A DNA stretch of 64,000 nt from Petrolisthes cinctipes (Eukaryota; Arthropoda; Malacostraca; Decapoda; Porcellanidae), in the NCBI GenBank assembly GCA_033782935.1, contig JAWQEG010001348.1, positions 80,849 through 144,848 of the forward strand, written 5' to 3'. The notes beneath the pieces are model-generated. The model was given only the letters and a program-made list of their open reading frames with translations, was not told the DNA's origin and searched no databases. Shown here piece after piece: positions 27,801-38,100 of the stretch (position 1 is its first letter; every line of letters starts with the position of its first letter). Made by a program: the position numbers and the translations under genes.

Positions 27801-30800
27801 GCAAGTTCTTGCCTTCGCAATGAATGTTCCCTTTCATTGAGCCTTGGTGAAGGAGCTAGTTCCATAACCTGTCAAGTTATAGCCGAGTTTCCAGTCCAAA
27901 CAGATTAGCTAGGAAGAGCTGTATCCACTTCCACTATTATGCACAATTTTTTTGTTTGCTGCACTCGTTCCCAATCCATGTTTTCTTATACAATAACTCA
28001 CCTTTGCTGTTAAAATCCCATTTACATGCCTTTCTCACCATGGTAGTGTCATCCATTTATACTACATGCCAATATATTTAACCCAGAATGCTAGGAACAT
28101 CTCATTTTCCGAATTGTTTGTTCTTAGAATATGTAAGATGTCTGTTGCTGTTTAAGATTGAACAGAAATGTTTTATCTGGTTGTGTCTAACACACTTGTG
28201 ATTCTGATATTCTCTTTCTCCTCAGGACTAGTGGTAGTGTGTCTACCCTACTTTCTTCTACCCAGGCCTGCCACATCCAGCCACAGCCTCCACCACCTCC
28301 CTCCACCTCCCACCATACAACTCCAGTTGTCACATCCACACATATCAGTCTTCCACCTCTGACTCATTCCACGACCACAACGCCACCTACCAAGATGACC
28401 ACCAACACGAGCTGGAATGTGGTACCTCCTAGCTTGGTAATCCCTGCCTCTGACACGACGCCACGGGAATTCTTTGTGGTGAATTTTGGAACCGAACAGC
28501 AGACTTTTGAGGTGCGGAGTTTCAGCAGAGATCTACAAGTGACACCCAGTGAGGCTCTGCTGGCTGGCCAGAGCTCGGTGAGAGTGTGTGTCTCTCTGCT
28601 AACACCTCAGAGAGCACTCACAACTCCATGCATACATACAATCAAGGTTAGTCATGCACATACACATGGATAAAAGTTATATATATAGGTAAAATATAGT
28701 TAACCATCATCTACCACAAATGAATTCATACAGACTTCTGGATTATCCCATGCTTACTTTGTTCAAGTTTGGGTAGGACTCTCCCCTCTCACACCACACA
28801 CTATTCTAACTTCCTCTGACCCTCTGGAGTAGGGGGCTATGAATACCTCCCCAGTATTCCTACTTGTCGTAAAGGGCAACTGAAAGAAGCTTTCACTTTT
28901 CCAACTGTCCCTTTTTTCATCTGTAACCTTTTGTGCTTACTGTCCCACTGTATTAGATTAAAACCTTTTCAGTGAATATCCAGTTTTATGCAATAATAAA
29001 AGTAATAATAATGTTGTGTAGATCTAAACTAGACCTTTATTGCAGTTCCTGGGGGAAAACGACAGCTGCACTGCTACTGTTACCATCCTACCTACTAGAG
29101 ATGACTCAAAGTTGCAGCCCTTCCCTTCCCATCCTCCTCCTATATCCACACACCATTATCCTTCTGCATCTTCATTCCCCCCTCTTTCATCCTCACTGCA
29201 GCCTCCCACTCCTTCATTTCCTCCATCAGCAAGCAGTGTAAAGGGAAGGAAGGAAGTGACACCAGTAAATCAGCAAACATCATTAGTTTCTAAGACAAGG
29301 TAAGGAATAGTGAATGGATATCATAATATTTTAGCCCAATTTATATCGTCATGAATTCCTGCAAAAAGTGTGTCTAAAGTTTACTGGTTGCCTTATGAAA
29401 ATTCAAGGATTATATTACTGTACAGTATTCTGACTGGCTGTGCAGAGAAAAGGGGACTAAGAAATAGTATAATCTTGCCAACATTTACATATGCGTCAGA
29501 GACGTAGACATGGAGTAGGGCTCAAAAGTCTAGAATAGGTGCAGTTGAAATGAGTTACTTGAGAGGAGCATGTGGACTTATTAGGTGGGATGAAAAAAGT
29601 AATGAGATTGTGTATGAGAGATGTGATATGAATGAGAAGGCAATTGGTATAGAGTGTGGGGTGGTTGAGAGAGTGAAGCGTAATACATTGAAGTGGTTTG
29701 GACATGTGGAGAGAATGCAAGGTGAGGAGTTTGTTAAGAAGATGTATGGAAGTGAAGTTGTGGGACCTGGTGTGAGAGGCAGATCCCCTGTTAAATGGCA
29801 GAACAGAGTGGAAGAGTATGTAAAGGAGAGAAACATGAGGGGCAGAGGAGGGCTGGACCTCAAGCTGTCTGGCCAAGCAGCCCCGAGCTCCTGAGGAAGG
29901 CCATGGCCTGAACCGGGCTTTTCCACAGTGCCCTCAGAGAGTGTATTTTGTGTTGTTGGCGAGTGTGGTTGTGTGCATTGAAGTTTTCCATAATGTGTTC
30001 AATAGAATGGGGTGCTGTGTTGCATCCCGGACAGGCATCTACAATGGCTCCATCCAGCTTCTGATATGTCAGGAGGGCAGGAGTGTTGGAACAGGGAAAA
30101 CTGGAGACACTTCTGCCATGGCCACCCCCTTGGGGGAGTTCCCGGAGAGAGCGAGGTGTCAGAGCTATAGATAGTGCCGAGAAAGTTGCATTAACAGTAG
30201 CACCACAAGATTTTGTTCAAGCCAGTGTTTACTGGTTGCTGGATTGGCCAATACAATAGATGAATTGGAGGTGAGCTTAAATAAATGTAAGAGTAGCACA
30301 TTTCTTTACTTTTTTTTTTCTATGTCTGAGTCCTTCACCCCTTAGAAAAAAAAAAAAGAGAATAAGTTTCTTTACCCCCCTGGCGAGAGTTAGGTCGAAG
30401 TCGTGGTTGGATATGGACTAGACGAACAAAAATGGACCAGTTCATAAAGTTCGGATGATGCTTCATGTCACGGTAGGTGTTCACTTGAATACAACAAATT
30501 TTACGCCGTCATGAGATTCCGACTCCCAATGTTCGTTTGTTTGGCCCGTCTCCAACCACAACTTCGACCTCATTCTCGCCATGGGGGTAAAGAAACTTAT
30601 GCTCATGACTGTACATATTGACGCCCTGTTTTCTCATGGAAAGTTCACTTAAGTCTGGCCAAAGAAAAATTTTAACACCTTCACACCTCATTTGGGGCAG
30701 AATGGGCAGTCTCAGAGGAGTTTGGCAAGCAAGGGAATTTTTTATTCTCTTTCCCTCACTATAAAATGTCTTTTTAAGTTTTAAATATTGTAAATGTATT

Positions 30801-31580
30801 AAAAAAAATTTAACAGTGCACTGAGAAGCGTCTCTGATATAAGCATGTATTGCACATAATTATCCTCCTTTCCGGTGGCCAGTTCAAGCAGGCAACATGG
30901 CACATATGTTGGAGATGAAGTGAAAGAGGATTTGGTGAGGGTGTTAGTGGATGCCGCAACATTCCCTGACACAGCTGCTGGCAAGGAAAGCATTATCAAG
31001 GTCAAACTCACCAACCAGGACACAGACACTCGCACCGTAAGTAATGTACCGAAGTCCTAATGATAGTTTACAATTCAGTGAGTGTCTAGTAGCTCTAGGA
31101 AATCAATTCTATACTGTAGAATTAAGTACAATGTGTTGAACTGCACTGTTTCTTTCAATGAAGGTCTATAGGTTGGAGAAAATATCAGTCAATGCAAGAT
31201 AATTTAATCAAGTGAGGAAAATTACTTACCCTTAAAAGATAAGTAACACAGTTCTTTCAATGTGTAAAGGCTGAAGAGTACTCTATCCTCATATTGTTTC
31301 AAAACTACAGAATAATAATGAAAGAATGATTCGGTACTTTCCTCTGTTTTATCAGGACTACCATAAAATTAATGTTCATTTACAGGTGCGATCAGCAGTA
31401 ACTCCAGGGGCCTTCTTCCTACGTCACCCCGAGTTTCAGGTGAAGTCAGGCCATTTCTCCAGTCTGCCAGTTTACTTTAGGCCAAGTCAGCCTGGTCTTC
31501 ACACTGCCCAGCTCCACCTCACCATCCTTGCCACCAATACCAAACACACTGTCCAGCTCTCAGGCATGGCCATGGGATAA
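2224..31580 (+). CDS. CEP192: CEP192/SPD-2 centrosomal scaffold protein (29 exons)
   Basis: CEP192/SPD-2 builds pericentriolar material, binding and activating Aurora A and Polo kinases for centriole duplication and spindle assembly. Exons: 2224-2342, 3152-3290, 4942-5041, 5588-5644, 6084-6230, 7044-7148, 7504-7693, 7982-8131, 8561-8647, 9160-9280, 9787-9889, 11609-13807, 14013-14137, 14776-15042, 15261-15407, 15726-15900, 16152-16249, 16663-16919, 21057-21246, 21594-21758, 22238-22390, 24766-24937, 25243-25441, 26526-26697, 27378-27493, 28226-28646, 29046-29299, 30883-31036, 31386-31580. All junctions are AG/GT with matching phases and sum to 2258 codons plus TAA; human CEP192 is about 2500 aa. 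Diagnostic similarities to vertebrate CEP192, recalled rather than searched, include IPLQGYGG and NTGSRTIFVK (exon 22), GDEILRQRYKR (exon 23) and the final PVYFRPSQPG segment. The ATG at 2224 has a good context (AAAATGG), but the frame is open upstream to the acceptor at 2155, so a longer N-terminus is possible. Confidence 0.93.
3924..4588. mobile_element. Mariner-type MITE, TA-flanked
   Basis: Terminal inverted repeats match over about 33 bp (left 3924-3956, right 4556-4588) with one or two differences, starting AAGTCGGGACAAACTAAC. A TA dinucleotide flanks each end (3922-3923 and 4589-4590), the Tc1/mariner target pattern. The 665-bp interior has no intact transposase; a 94-codon open frame at 4301-4585 runs into the right repeat and shows no recognised motif. 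It lies in CEP192 intron 2. Confidence 0.8.
6300..6380 (+). repeat. AT, ATT and poly-T tracts
   Basis: A short TG run passes into (AT)n, then ATT trinucleotides, then about 40 consecutive T residues. The order closely matches the tract at 6968-7040 on the other side of the inserted element. Long homopolymers are prone to sequencing length errors. Confidence 0.9.
6383..6969. mobile_element. Pogo-like MITE inside duplicated simple repeat
   Basis: The left end begins TA|CAGTAAAAGTCC followed by GTCTTTCGGCA; the right end carries the inverse (TGCCGAAAGACTGGAC) before a TA. The CAGT start and TA flanks fit Tc1/pogo-type elements, but the outer right terminus has decayed. The interior is AT-rich with no protein motif. 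Both flanks have an ATT-repeat plus a long T tract (about 6318-6380 and 6968-7040). It sits in CEP192 intron 5; the right T tract forms the polypyrimidine tract of the exon 6 acceptor at 7044. Confidence 0.6.
6968..7043 (+). repeat. ATT repeat and poly-T forming the exon 6 acceptor tract
   Basis: ATT trinucleotides lead into about 33 T residues and then CAG, the splice acceptor of CEP192 exon 6. The simple repeat therefore serves as the polypyrimidine tract. Translated frames through this region give only Tyr, Ile and Phe runs and are not genes. Confidence 0.85.
11105..11361 (+). mobile_element. LINE-A 3' end fragment
   Basis: A 5'-truncated end of a non-LTR retrotransposon. It shares the GTGGGACCTGGTGTGAGAGG block, the AACAGGGAAAACTGGAGAC block and the terminal AGCTATAGATAGATAG tail with copies at 29460-30173 (+) and 53350-54200 (-). 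The (GATA)n microsatellite at 11335-11361 is the 3' tail. The coding frame is disrupted. It lies in CEP192 intron 11. Confidence 0.8.
11609..13807 (+). CDS. CEP192: CEP192 exon 12: giant exon, disordered middle region
   Basis: This single 2199-nt exon encodes residues about 440-1172. It is rich in Ser, Thr, Lys, Gln and Asn with few hydrophobic clusters, so it is probably disordered. One helix-prone stretch (about 12240-12460) contains ITSLLKEAQDNPYVQTLITR followed by a Leu/Gln-rich segment, possibly a short coiled coil. A short degenerate repeat of SSDRNM / SSVRKM / SSEKKL type occurs at about 12590-12660, and a longer diverged internal repeat lies within about 11820-12120. The tail is rich in His, Ser and Thr with many SQ/TQ and SP/TP sites, suggesting phosphorylation; this is inference. 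The upstream acceptor TCTCAG|GA and downstream donor GCAG|GTTGGT both match neighbouring phases. Confidence 0.88.
14013..31580 (+). CDS. CEP192: CEP192 exons 13-29: tandem ASH/MSP-like domains
   Basis: Residues about 1173-2258 read as consecutive immunoglobulin-like beta sandwiches of the ASH/MSP (PapD-like) class typical of the CEP192 C-terminus. Recurrent signatures are a start such as LDFGVVAEG or LVFGTVAVGG, a mid-strand such as VTLTNQSP, LVLRNTSTS or VKLTNQD, and an end such as VYFRPSQPG. Exon 25 (acidic) and exons 26-27 (His/Pro/Ser/Thr-rich) interrupt the series as linkers. In vertebrates this half targets the protein to centrosomes. Intron 18 (16920-21056) and intron 21 (22391-24765) are enlarged by transposons, but the coding exons are intact. 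Confidence 0.92.
16941..17902. mobile_element. Tc1/mariner-type MITE in CEP192 intron 18
   Basis: Terminal inverted repeats starting CACTCACTCC and continuing AAAGTATCGGGCCAC match over about 27 bp with one difference (left 16941-16967, right about 17876-17902). TA dinucleotides flank both ends (16939-16940 and 17903-17904). The 962-bp interior has no open frame with transposase features. It begins only 21 bp after the exon 18 donor, so it inserted close to a splice site without removing it. Confidence 0.85.
18255..18280 (+). repeat. CA microsatellite
   Basis: A run of CA dinucleotides inside the transposon at 18150-20484, close to a CT run at about 18347-18365. Confidence 0.9.
18630..19800 (-). 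pseudogene. Decayed DDE transposase (IS630/Tc1-mariner superfamily)
   Basis: Read from about 19800 downward. An N-terminal helix-rich segment is followed at about 19438-19215 by YEVYFDEMWVNQNES, whose D-E fits the first catalytic Asp. An LTIMD segment near 19140 fits the second, and LRLPPYHSHLNPIELIWAQ (about 18880-18940) fits the third catalytic block. The frame is broken by stops near 19438 and 19215, by a short local duplication around 19125-19155, and by a stop at about 18830. At the third position this copy shows H (YHSHLNP) where I would expect an acidic residue. The copy is therefore inactive. Family assignment rests on motifs only. Confidence 0.8.
22440..24360 (+). pseudogene. Jockey-like non-LTR retrotransposon (LINE-B), broken
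   Basis: The C-terminal half of a reverse transcriptase is readable in pieces. GSVLSPTLFNLYMHDLP-type wording spans about 22550-22610, and SYAADITLAC occupies the active-site loop, where the usual second D-containing motif has A instead of D. A later segment near 23020-23110 reads DYASPAWASNLTETHLNTLQ then NRALNIITGC. Stops and frameshifts interrupt it. After the Harbinger insertion (23209-23955) the frame resumes and ends near 24243 with SIKHIIEDCNAHNHTPQ. A 3' region follows (to about 24350), fragments of which recur at 29848-30078 (antisense) and 37205-37520. It lies in CEP192 intron 21. Confidence 0.82.
23209..23955 (-). mobile_element. PIF/Harbinger-type deletion derivative inside LINE-B
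   Basis: This block interrupts the LINE-B frame exactly between codons: it reads through GACGACGGCTGTA on the left and resumes with TTACACCCTGCC on the right. The flanking triplets GTA (23206-23208) and TTA (23956-23958) are close to the 3-bp target typical of PIF/Harbinger. The ends show imperfect inversion around GGG(T)ATTCTC. A minus-strand frame (23822-23577) encodes RRRRIWSRQLLLERPLPEH and later YHMTPDTFEEFL, resembling the N-terminus of HARBI1-type proteins. The catalytic domain is absent, so this is an internally deleted copy. Confidence 0.72.
29460..30173 (+). pseudogene. LINE-A 3' fragment (reverse-transcriptase C-terminus)
   Basis: An open frame at 29550-29894 encodes a conserved LINE C-terminal stretch (EMSYLRGACG, then LKWFGHVERMQGEEFVKKMY and RSPVKWQNRVEEYVKERN). 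Related copies lie at 11105-11361 and 53350-54200. At about 29848 the sequence switches to an antisense piece of LINE-B and returns at about 30079 with GGCAGGAGTGTTGGAACAGG, ending at the GAGCTATAGATAG tail. It is 5'-truncated and lies in CEP192 intron 27. Confidence 0.8.
29848..30078 (-). mobile_element. LINE-B 3' end nested in LINE-A
   Basis: This block is the reverse complement of the LINE-B 3' region at about 24120-24345, sharing the CTTGAGG, AAAGCCCGGTTCAGGCCATGG and ACATATCAGAAG segments. It splits a LINE-A copy that is continuous at 11105-11361, so LINE-B inserted after LINE-A. Confidence 0.75.
30365..30597. mobile_element. Short MITE with long inverted repeats
   Basis: About 65 bp at each end are inverted copies starting AGTTTCTTTACCCCC then TGGCGAGA and AGGTCGAAG. 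TA flanks lie at 30363-30364 and 30598-30599. At 233 bp it is non-coding and could form a hairpin if transcribed. It lies in CEP192 intron 27, about 285 bp before exon 28. Confidence 0.78.
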
Positions 31581-32272
31581 ACAAAGTCCTAATTTGTACA
31601 CACTAACCATCTCATCACCACCAACGTTCTTCACATCATCAATCTCACAGGCTTGGCTAAGCAAAGTGCTATTGGTTTTGACACTGAAATTTACTCTTGA
31701 ATCATAGATACAGTTCTTGGCATATACAGTATTGAGTACCGCAGCTACTCTGTATGACGAATCGGTAATCTGTATATTGCCAGGCACTAATTCATGATGG
31801 AGTGGTCACAAACAAAAAGGCTTCTTACTGCTGTCTTTCTTGCCAAGTCATGCCATTCTCTGCCATACACCTAATACTGTACATGAGCCACTGTACCACT
31901 ATTTCCTTAGGCCCCGTACACACGATTAAGCACTGCGCTTATTTCTCTCGCTTCTTTAGCAGTGTTACCAGATGGAGCAGTTCCAGGCAAGCTCCACACA
32001 TTGATGGCCGCCATCCACCTACCAAGTGTATGTATTGGAACTGGTTTGGTAACAATGTTTGCTCAATTGTGTGGACAGGGCAGAAGTCACCCTATACAGT
32101 GCCAAAACTCTATTCTCATAACTTTGTACTAATCAGAATAACATAGGGGATTAAGATTGTGTTTTGAAAAGTGACAAGAGATGCAAAATGTTCAATTTTA
32201 CATTCATCTACCCCTCAATTAGAATATTGTTTGTAGAAGATTCAGCGGAATTGGGATATGTTTCTTGATACC

Positions 32273-32278
32273 AATAAA
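32273..32278 (+). terminator. Candidate poly(A) signal for CEP192
   Basis: This is the first canonical AATAAA noticed downstream of the CEP192 stop at 31580, giving a 3' untranslated region of about 700 nt. No transcript evidence is available here. Confidence 0.4.
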
Positions 32279-32799
32279 TGGTAAATTTATGAATGAATGC
32301 ATATTAGTCTATAGGTATATTTCTCATTTGTTATTGAACAGCTAATCTTGTTAATACCAGATCAGGGTTATCATGCTACTACAGAATGTATTATGATGGA
32401 GACTGGAACTTTTCTGAAACTGTGCATTCTGACTCTTAATCATTAAGAATATCATTACCAATATGCTGTGATAATGATTATGCTGATCATGTTCTCTGTA
32501 AAATCCTGTTGTAGGGAATTATAGTATTTTAATTTCTTTAGTTGTACTCAAGATTATCCAATTTATAGCTTCTTGAACTAGTTATTACATTTTGTAGTGA
32601 AGTAAAAGTGTCTTGGCCTGTTGGGAAATAGAAGTTTCTTTGTATATATTTTAAACACTTGTGAAATTCCTACAATATACAATGATACATATTTTGTTTG
32701 CATAATAGTCAAGCCACCTTCCATGGATGGATAGTGCATCTGAAGGTTGGTAGTGCTAGAGAGGGAGAGTTTACATAATCATTAGCTTATATCTATCTA

Positions 32800-32990
32800 C
32801 CATATAACTCCGACATTATGCTTCCTCCGGGAACTCCCCCAAAGGCAGCAAAGTCACTAATTCTCCCACCTTGCTTGGTCAAGCCCCCTCTCCCACTCAC
32901 CTTTCTTCCATCATGTACTCTTCCACACTGTTCTCAGCTCTTGCCTGCAGCACCTGCTTCATATATGTTTGGTGAAAATGGTAGAAATGC
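32800..32990 (-). mobile_element. Diverged LINE-A 3' end fragment
   Basis: Sequence resembling the LINE-A terminal region is readable on the minus strand: CTTCCTCCGGGAACTCCC and CTTGGTCAAG on the plus strand correspond to the GGGAGTTCCCGGAG and CTTGACCAAG parts of other copies. It is too degraded to code. Confidence 0.6.
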
Positions 32991-33339
32991 ACTCTACCAA
33001 ACTGGGCCATAAAGGTGAAGTAGGTCACCAAGGTTTCAGAGGGGCACTACCCCTCTCCCACCTGGGTTACATGCTGCAGAGAGGATTAAACCTGGCCCAA
33101 AGTGGAGCAAGGCAAATGCTCTACCAATACAAAATCAGGTGTCCAGCTCTTTGTGAAAATAGTTGTTCATGAACTGGGTTATTGGTAACAATATGCACAC
33201 TAATAAATTTTCTTACGTTTATTTATTTAACATAAACAAGTTCCTGTCTAGTGGGTTAGAATAATGCCTGGTCAGCGTCGCACAATGCATCCTGTATAGT
33301 GTTGAATCCTGGATGTGACCAGGAATTTAAGTCCTTCAT

Positions 33340-33830
33340 CCATTTCCAGCCCTTGTTTTCTTGCACTTACTCACCATTTTTACTATTTTCTCCTTTGCCT
33401 ATATACGGTATTTAATTTATATATTCACCACCCTTGTTTCATCCATTCTCTCCATTTCTGAAAACTTTCTTCACATTTTAGTTGAGTTATTTTCCCATCC
33501 TATTGGCATTCATGAAAGGAAATTTTCTGACTATCAATTTTCCAAACTCCACACAGTTTTCAGCATATCTTCCCTATTTTGGTTATTTTTCTCAGCCATT
33601 GGTAGTGTGGATGTTGGTACCTTCTCATGTTACCCTCTCATGGTCTGTGTTCTTGGGCTTTTTCATATCGGGGTTTCGGTCTTCACAGCCACTCTCCTCT
33701 CATGTTATGCTATAGTTTTCTGTTTCCAGTGTTACCTCCAAATACTTGAATTCTACAACATTCCAGTTATCCTTTATTTTTGTTAAGGTGTCCAGGTATA
33801 ACAATAATTGTCATTCTCTAGTCCACAGGT
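33340..33830 (-). pseudogene. LINE-like coding remnant, antisense
   Basis: The minus strand reads WNVVEFKYLEVTLETEN and SITSEESG, similar to the FKYLGTVL segment of the LINE copy at 53350-54200. Several stops follow. The plus-strand open frame over the same bases (33361-33786) is hydrophobic, probably only as the complement of this remnant. Confidence 0.45.
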
Positions 33831-34182
33831 ATCCACTCTCCCAAACCAGTGGATATATCCTCTTCAACCTTTCCTAGCATAGTCTACATTGTACTTTTAT
33901 CATCTTTACAATCACTGCATCTACTCTTGGAGGTTGTTAACACTATAAGATTAAGAAAATAAATACTGTACCCCAAAAGTTGCTTTAACTTCACACCTAG
34001 GGAATATTGACAATACTGAATCTCTGCTGGTGTGGGGCGAGTACAAAATCTTACAGCAAGTATGCTCTGTTAACTACATTGCGTAGTATTTCAAATGTCA
34101 AAACTTGTATTTGTTCATAAAATATTAAAAATTGTATATGCTATAATCTAGACATGTAACATATATACATAACACGTTAGTA

Positions 34183-34676
34183 CAGTAGGTACGCATATTG
34201 CGTGCCTATTTGGGCGACAGAGGCGCTCGCTTATAAAGAAATGCTTTGTCTGAATACATGTTTATATGGGTTACACTTATGGGCTGCCTCCGACACTGAC
34301 AATTTACAGACATCTTATACGCCGATATGCAGGGTACGGTACAGTACAGTAGTTGGTCATTGAGATTTGATTATGAGTCACTGTAGCAACAAAAAAAAAA
34401 AAAAATACTTGAAGTATGTGTGTGTGGTGTCTGGGGGGAGCGGCTGGTTGTAGGCTTGTAGCACGGGTTTGCGGGACAAGGGGAGCGGCTAGTGTCACGC
34501 AGAAACCGGTTTTAGACGTTCTTCGGGGAACGGCTGCGAATTTGGGCCACTCTTGGCCACAAAAATGCCTTCTGTGGAAACTATCGCGCATAAGATAATA
34601 AAAGGTGCTGATTTGGGGTTCATCGCGCATAAGGTGAATCGCTCGTTGAGAACACGCTCAATAGGCAAACCTACTG
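34183..34676. mobile_element. Pogo/Tigger-like MITE
   Basis: The ends are CAGTAGGTACGC at 34183 and its approximate inverse (GGCAAACCTACTG) ending at 34676, with TA flanks at 34181-34182 and 34677-34678. Inner parts GCGCTCGCTTAT and AAGGTGAATCGCTC also show inverted similarity. The 494-bp interior is GC-richer than its surroundings and has no transposase frame. Confidence 0.75.
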
Positions 34677-35137
34677 TATACAAATATAAAAATATTATAT
34701 AATGCACTAAATGAGATTACACAGCCATAAAATTATCAAGTAATTTACACAATATAAAATTATGTCAGTGTCAACATACAGAAGAAATTAATACTGTGTA
34801 ATGAGAATAATATATATATTCTGTCAGGTCACTGTTTGAGCTGTGATATTGGGATACAGCAAGAGATCATAATAATGCCTGAATATGGTATCCAGAAGAC
34901 ACCATGTCATATGATTTTGCTTTGTAGGATTAGTTAATTAAATCAATGGAATAATTTTATATGGTACTCAAACTCATCCAATAGTCGCCCTAGTGTTTGA
35001 TGACTAGAGTGCTGTTTATAATGCAGCGTCTCTCAGCATTCCTCCACATAACAATTATGTTTTTTCAATCATATACTCATTGCTTTTCCTATCGTGTCCT
35101 GAAGGTTGCTGAGAAAAGTGTTCACTCACCCATATTA

Positions 35138-38100
35138 CTACTTATTTTCTACGAGTGCATGTGAAGCAGTATGCAAGAGAGGATAGCGTACACCACCACA
35201 AATGCCGGCCCAGTCATCACTGTTGAGGTCCTCTAGCATCACCCCTGCCACATCCTCTTCCATCACCCATGTCACCTGCAACAAAAATAGGTATCATTGT
35301 CCAGATTCTTATTTTCCTTTTCTGAGGGTGAGGTAGGTTCACATCAAGGAAAAGAAAGCAAGCATGGATTTACAGACATAATGCACATTGATATGAGTTG
35401 TGCACAAATTTACTCTTAAAGTCTATGGAATTCTCAGTTTCCTTCAATAGTTTTAGGTCAGAGGCAGGCAACCTCCGGCCTGCAAGAGTCGAGCTGCTTT
35501 TATCGTTTGGCCCGACACATTTGAATCTGGCCCGCCAGATACACTGAACCACACTACCGTTAAGTACCGTTACTGTATCACTTAGTGATGCCCCTACTAG
35601 TTTATTTTCACCTAGATCTGGGTTTCCCTGACATCACCAGGGTATGAAGTACAACAATCATAGTTTTTTTGTTTGTTTTTTGACTGCCTCTCTTACTGCC
35701 AATGAATTACTAGTATTGATGATCACCAGTCTTTTTTTCTAAAATAATATCATGTTTTAAAGGTAAAATATGGTTCTGGTTTGTTACATTACCATCATTT
35801 CGAAATACAGTACATGTCTCGTTAACTGTATTTAAGTTAAAAAAAACAAATTTCAACCTGGGTAACTTGTGTTTAATGTCATTGCCTCTGAGGAAGGAAT
35901 TCGTACGTTTTGTAGAAGTAAAGGTACTGACGGCCGATTTCAAGCATATTACTGCTTAGTTTGTTAATTTATATTAATTAATCTTTGTTATGTAAGGAAA
36001 TAATTACACAAATCAAATATTTACATAGGAATTCCTTATTTCTTACACAGTAGTATATTTTTGGAAAGAAAATAAAAATACAGTATATATATTGCCCTTA
36101 TTGTAATGATCACATCCGGCTCGAGGCATCAAAATGTTGCCCAACCCTGTTTTAGGTGTACACCTGCTTTTCCCACCCAACGTTGCTGGCAATGGGACAG
36201 CCAAAAATTTGACTCCGAAACCACAAGTGAACATGATTAGAAACACTCATCCCCTAGGCCCTAGAGAGAAGGGGAAACCAAAGGTGGTGTTTTGGTAGGG
36301 AAGGAGGGGTGGAGGCTACAGTAAGAGGTTGGATAAAAAGGTTTGCTCAGTTTCCTCCAATTTTATGTTCTTAAGATCTAAGGGGTGGTGAGGATAACTG
36401 TAGGCTGAGCATAGAAAAATGGTAGTGATGCTTGATGTCTATCACTAATCAGCCATCAAACAGAGATCAGTATACAGTATAATGTAAAGAGACAGTGTTT
36501 TATAAATAATGAACTTGTTATAGCAATTCCTTTCATTCCTACGCTGAGTAAGTCCTTGTATAAATCATGATACTGAAATGTCCTGGTGCTAGTTTAAGTG
36601 ACGAGAGGGTACTTCAGCCAAACCAACAGGTCCATGAATGGTGCAGCGACATGTGGCCTCACCACCTGATATAAAAGAAACTTTTGACCAAAGTAGTACA
36701 TGAATTTATTTAGTTTCCATTACCCTAGAGATTGCTCTGTCATTTCCACTTAGTTTTCTCTGCTATTTTCTCATTGTGATCTATTGCCACATGGCCAACA
36801 TTCCTTCCCATTACAATTATATTACACAGTAATCATGTTTAATACTTTTTGAGTGAGACTGGTGGGGTCTTCATAAGATATCCAGTCATTGTCCCTGGTG
36901 GCGTATGGAGCAAGGCGGCTAGAGTCATAATGTTGTGTGGCGCCCTCTTGTAGGAAGATGCAGGTCTCAGGGTATGTCATTGTGCCGTTGAACATCCCAG
37001 GCCCCTTTGCTGGGGACCCCACACTGTTCCACTCACTGGCCTTCAGTCTGTAAACAGTACCAGTTTTGCCATAACTTAACCTTTGGATGATGGTTTTCTT
37101 TTAACATATTATATCATCATATCTTTGTCCAAGTATTATATCTAAAATCTGAGTCATTGAATATGCAAAGACTGAATGAATTATTTCTTATTATTCTACA
37201 GTAATGAGAATTAAAAGCTCTCCCACCTCAACCAGTTTCCACAAACATACCCATACACAGATCACTCATAGCTACTTTCAGTCAATCAAAAGCAACACTC
37301 GGCTGCTTGCATGAGGACAAAATCCACCTGACTGCTATGATGTGGGCACCACCCAGCCCTTCTAAGCTATCAGAAGAGGTTGGATGGTGCCATCATGAGT
37401 GCCTATCCAGGATGCAAACCAGCACTCCACTCTCTTCTATTCATTAGAGAAGACACATTCACAAACAACAGAATATACAATCCATGCGGGCTGTTTGGGC
37501 AGGTTGCTTAAGGAACATTAACAAAAACAACTGTTCAGCTCCAATGCTTTAGAAATTCTAACATGCCAACTCACTTCCAAGTGCGTCCAAAGGTTGAGAT
37601 GCCCGCCACAAGCTGACTGCTGGGTAGACCAACTTTCAGCCAGTGACGGACAGCCCACTGGAGATTGAGTGTTTGCCAGTAGCCATGGTCATTTGGAGCA
37701 GGTCGCAAGGGGGCATTATGGCCAGTGAAGGGAAGTAACGGAGAGTACATGTGGAAGTTGTAGCATCTCACACTCACAAAGTCTACCAACCTGGCATGGG
37801 AGTCAGTACACTTGTTAGAATTTGGTCCTTCACTTTGGAGACATTTTCTTAGGTCAATAAAGCCTTTAAGAGGTACAGTTGCAGAAGGGAATTTCTTTGC
37901 CCTCATGGAGTCCCTCTTACCCTAGCACACACCTTGGTCTAGTAATGGAAGAGATATGAGTGAAGTATAGTTACATATTAATGACGATGATTGGTAGAGG
38001 AGTTGCCAGGAAATTTTAATCAATAATGTAACCTAATGATTAAACAAGAAAGCATTATGGTCAAATAAAGGTGTGTGCTAGGGTATAAAAGGACCCCATC

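Larger units (their letters stand above)
31581..35137. other. Intergenic region between convergent CEP192 and chitinase-like genes
   Basis: It contains the presumed CEP192 3' untranslated region, an antisense LINE-A 3' end fragment (about 32800-32990), a second LINE-like antisense stretch (about 33340-33830) and a pogo-like MITE (34183-34676). Presumably the 3' untranslated region of the chitinase-like gene lies here too. No further exon was supported. Confidence 0.6.

Noticed and set aside
29496..29926. Minus-strand open frames over 100 codons
   Set aside because: They are complements of the LINE-A coding remnant on the plus strand.
33361..33786. A 141-codon hydrophobic open frame
   Set aside because: The opposite strand reads as a LINE-like coding remnant, so the hydrophobic frame is probably its complement; there is no homology or exon context.
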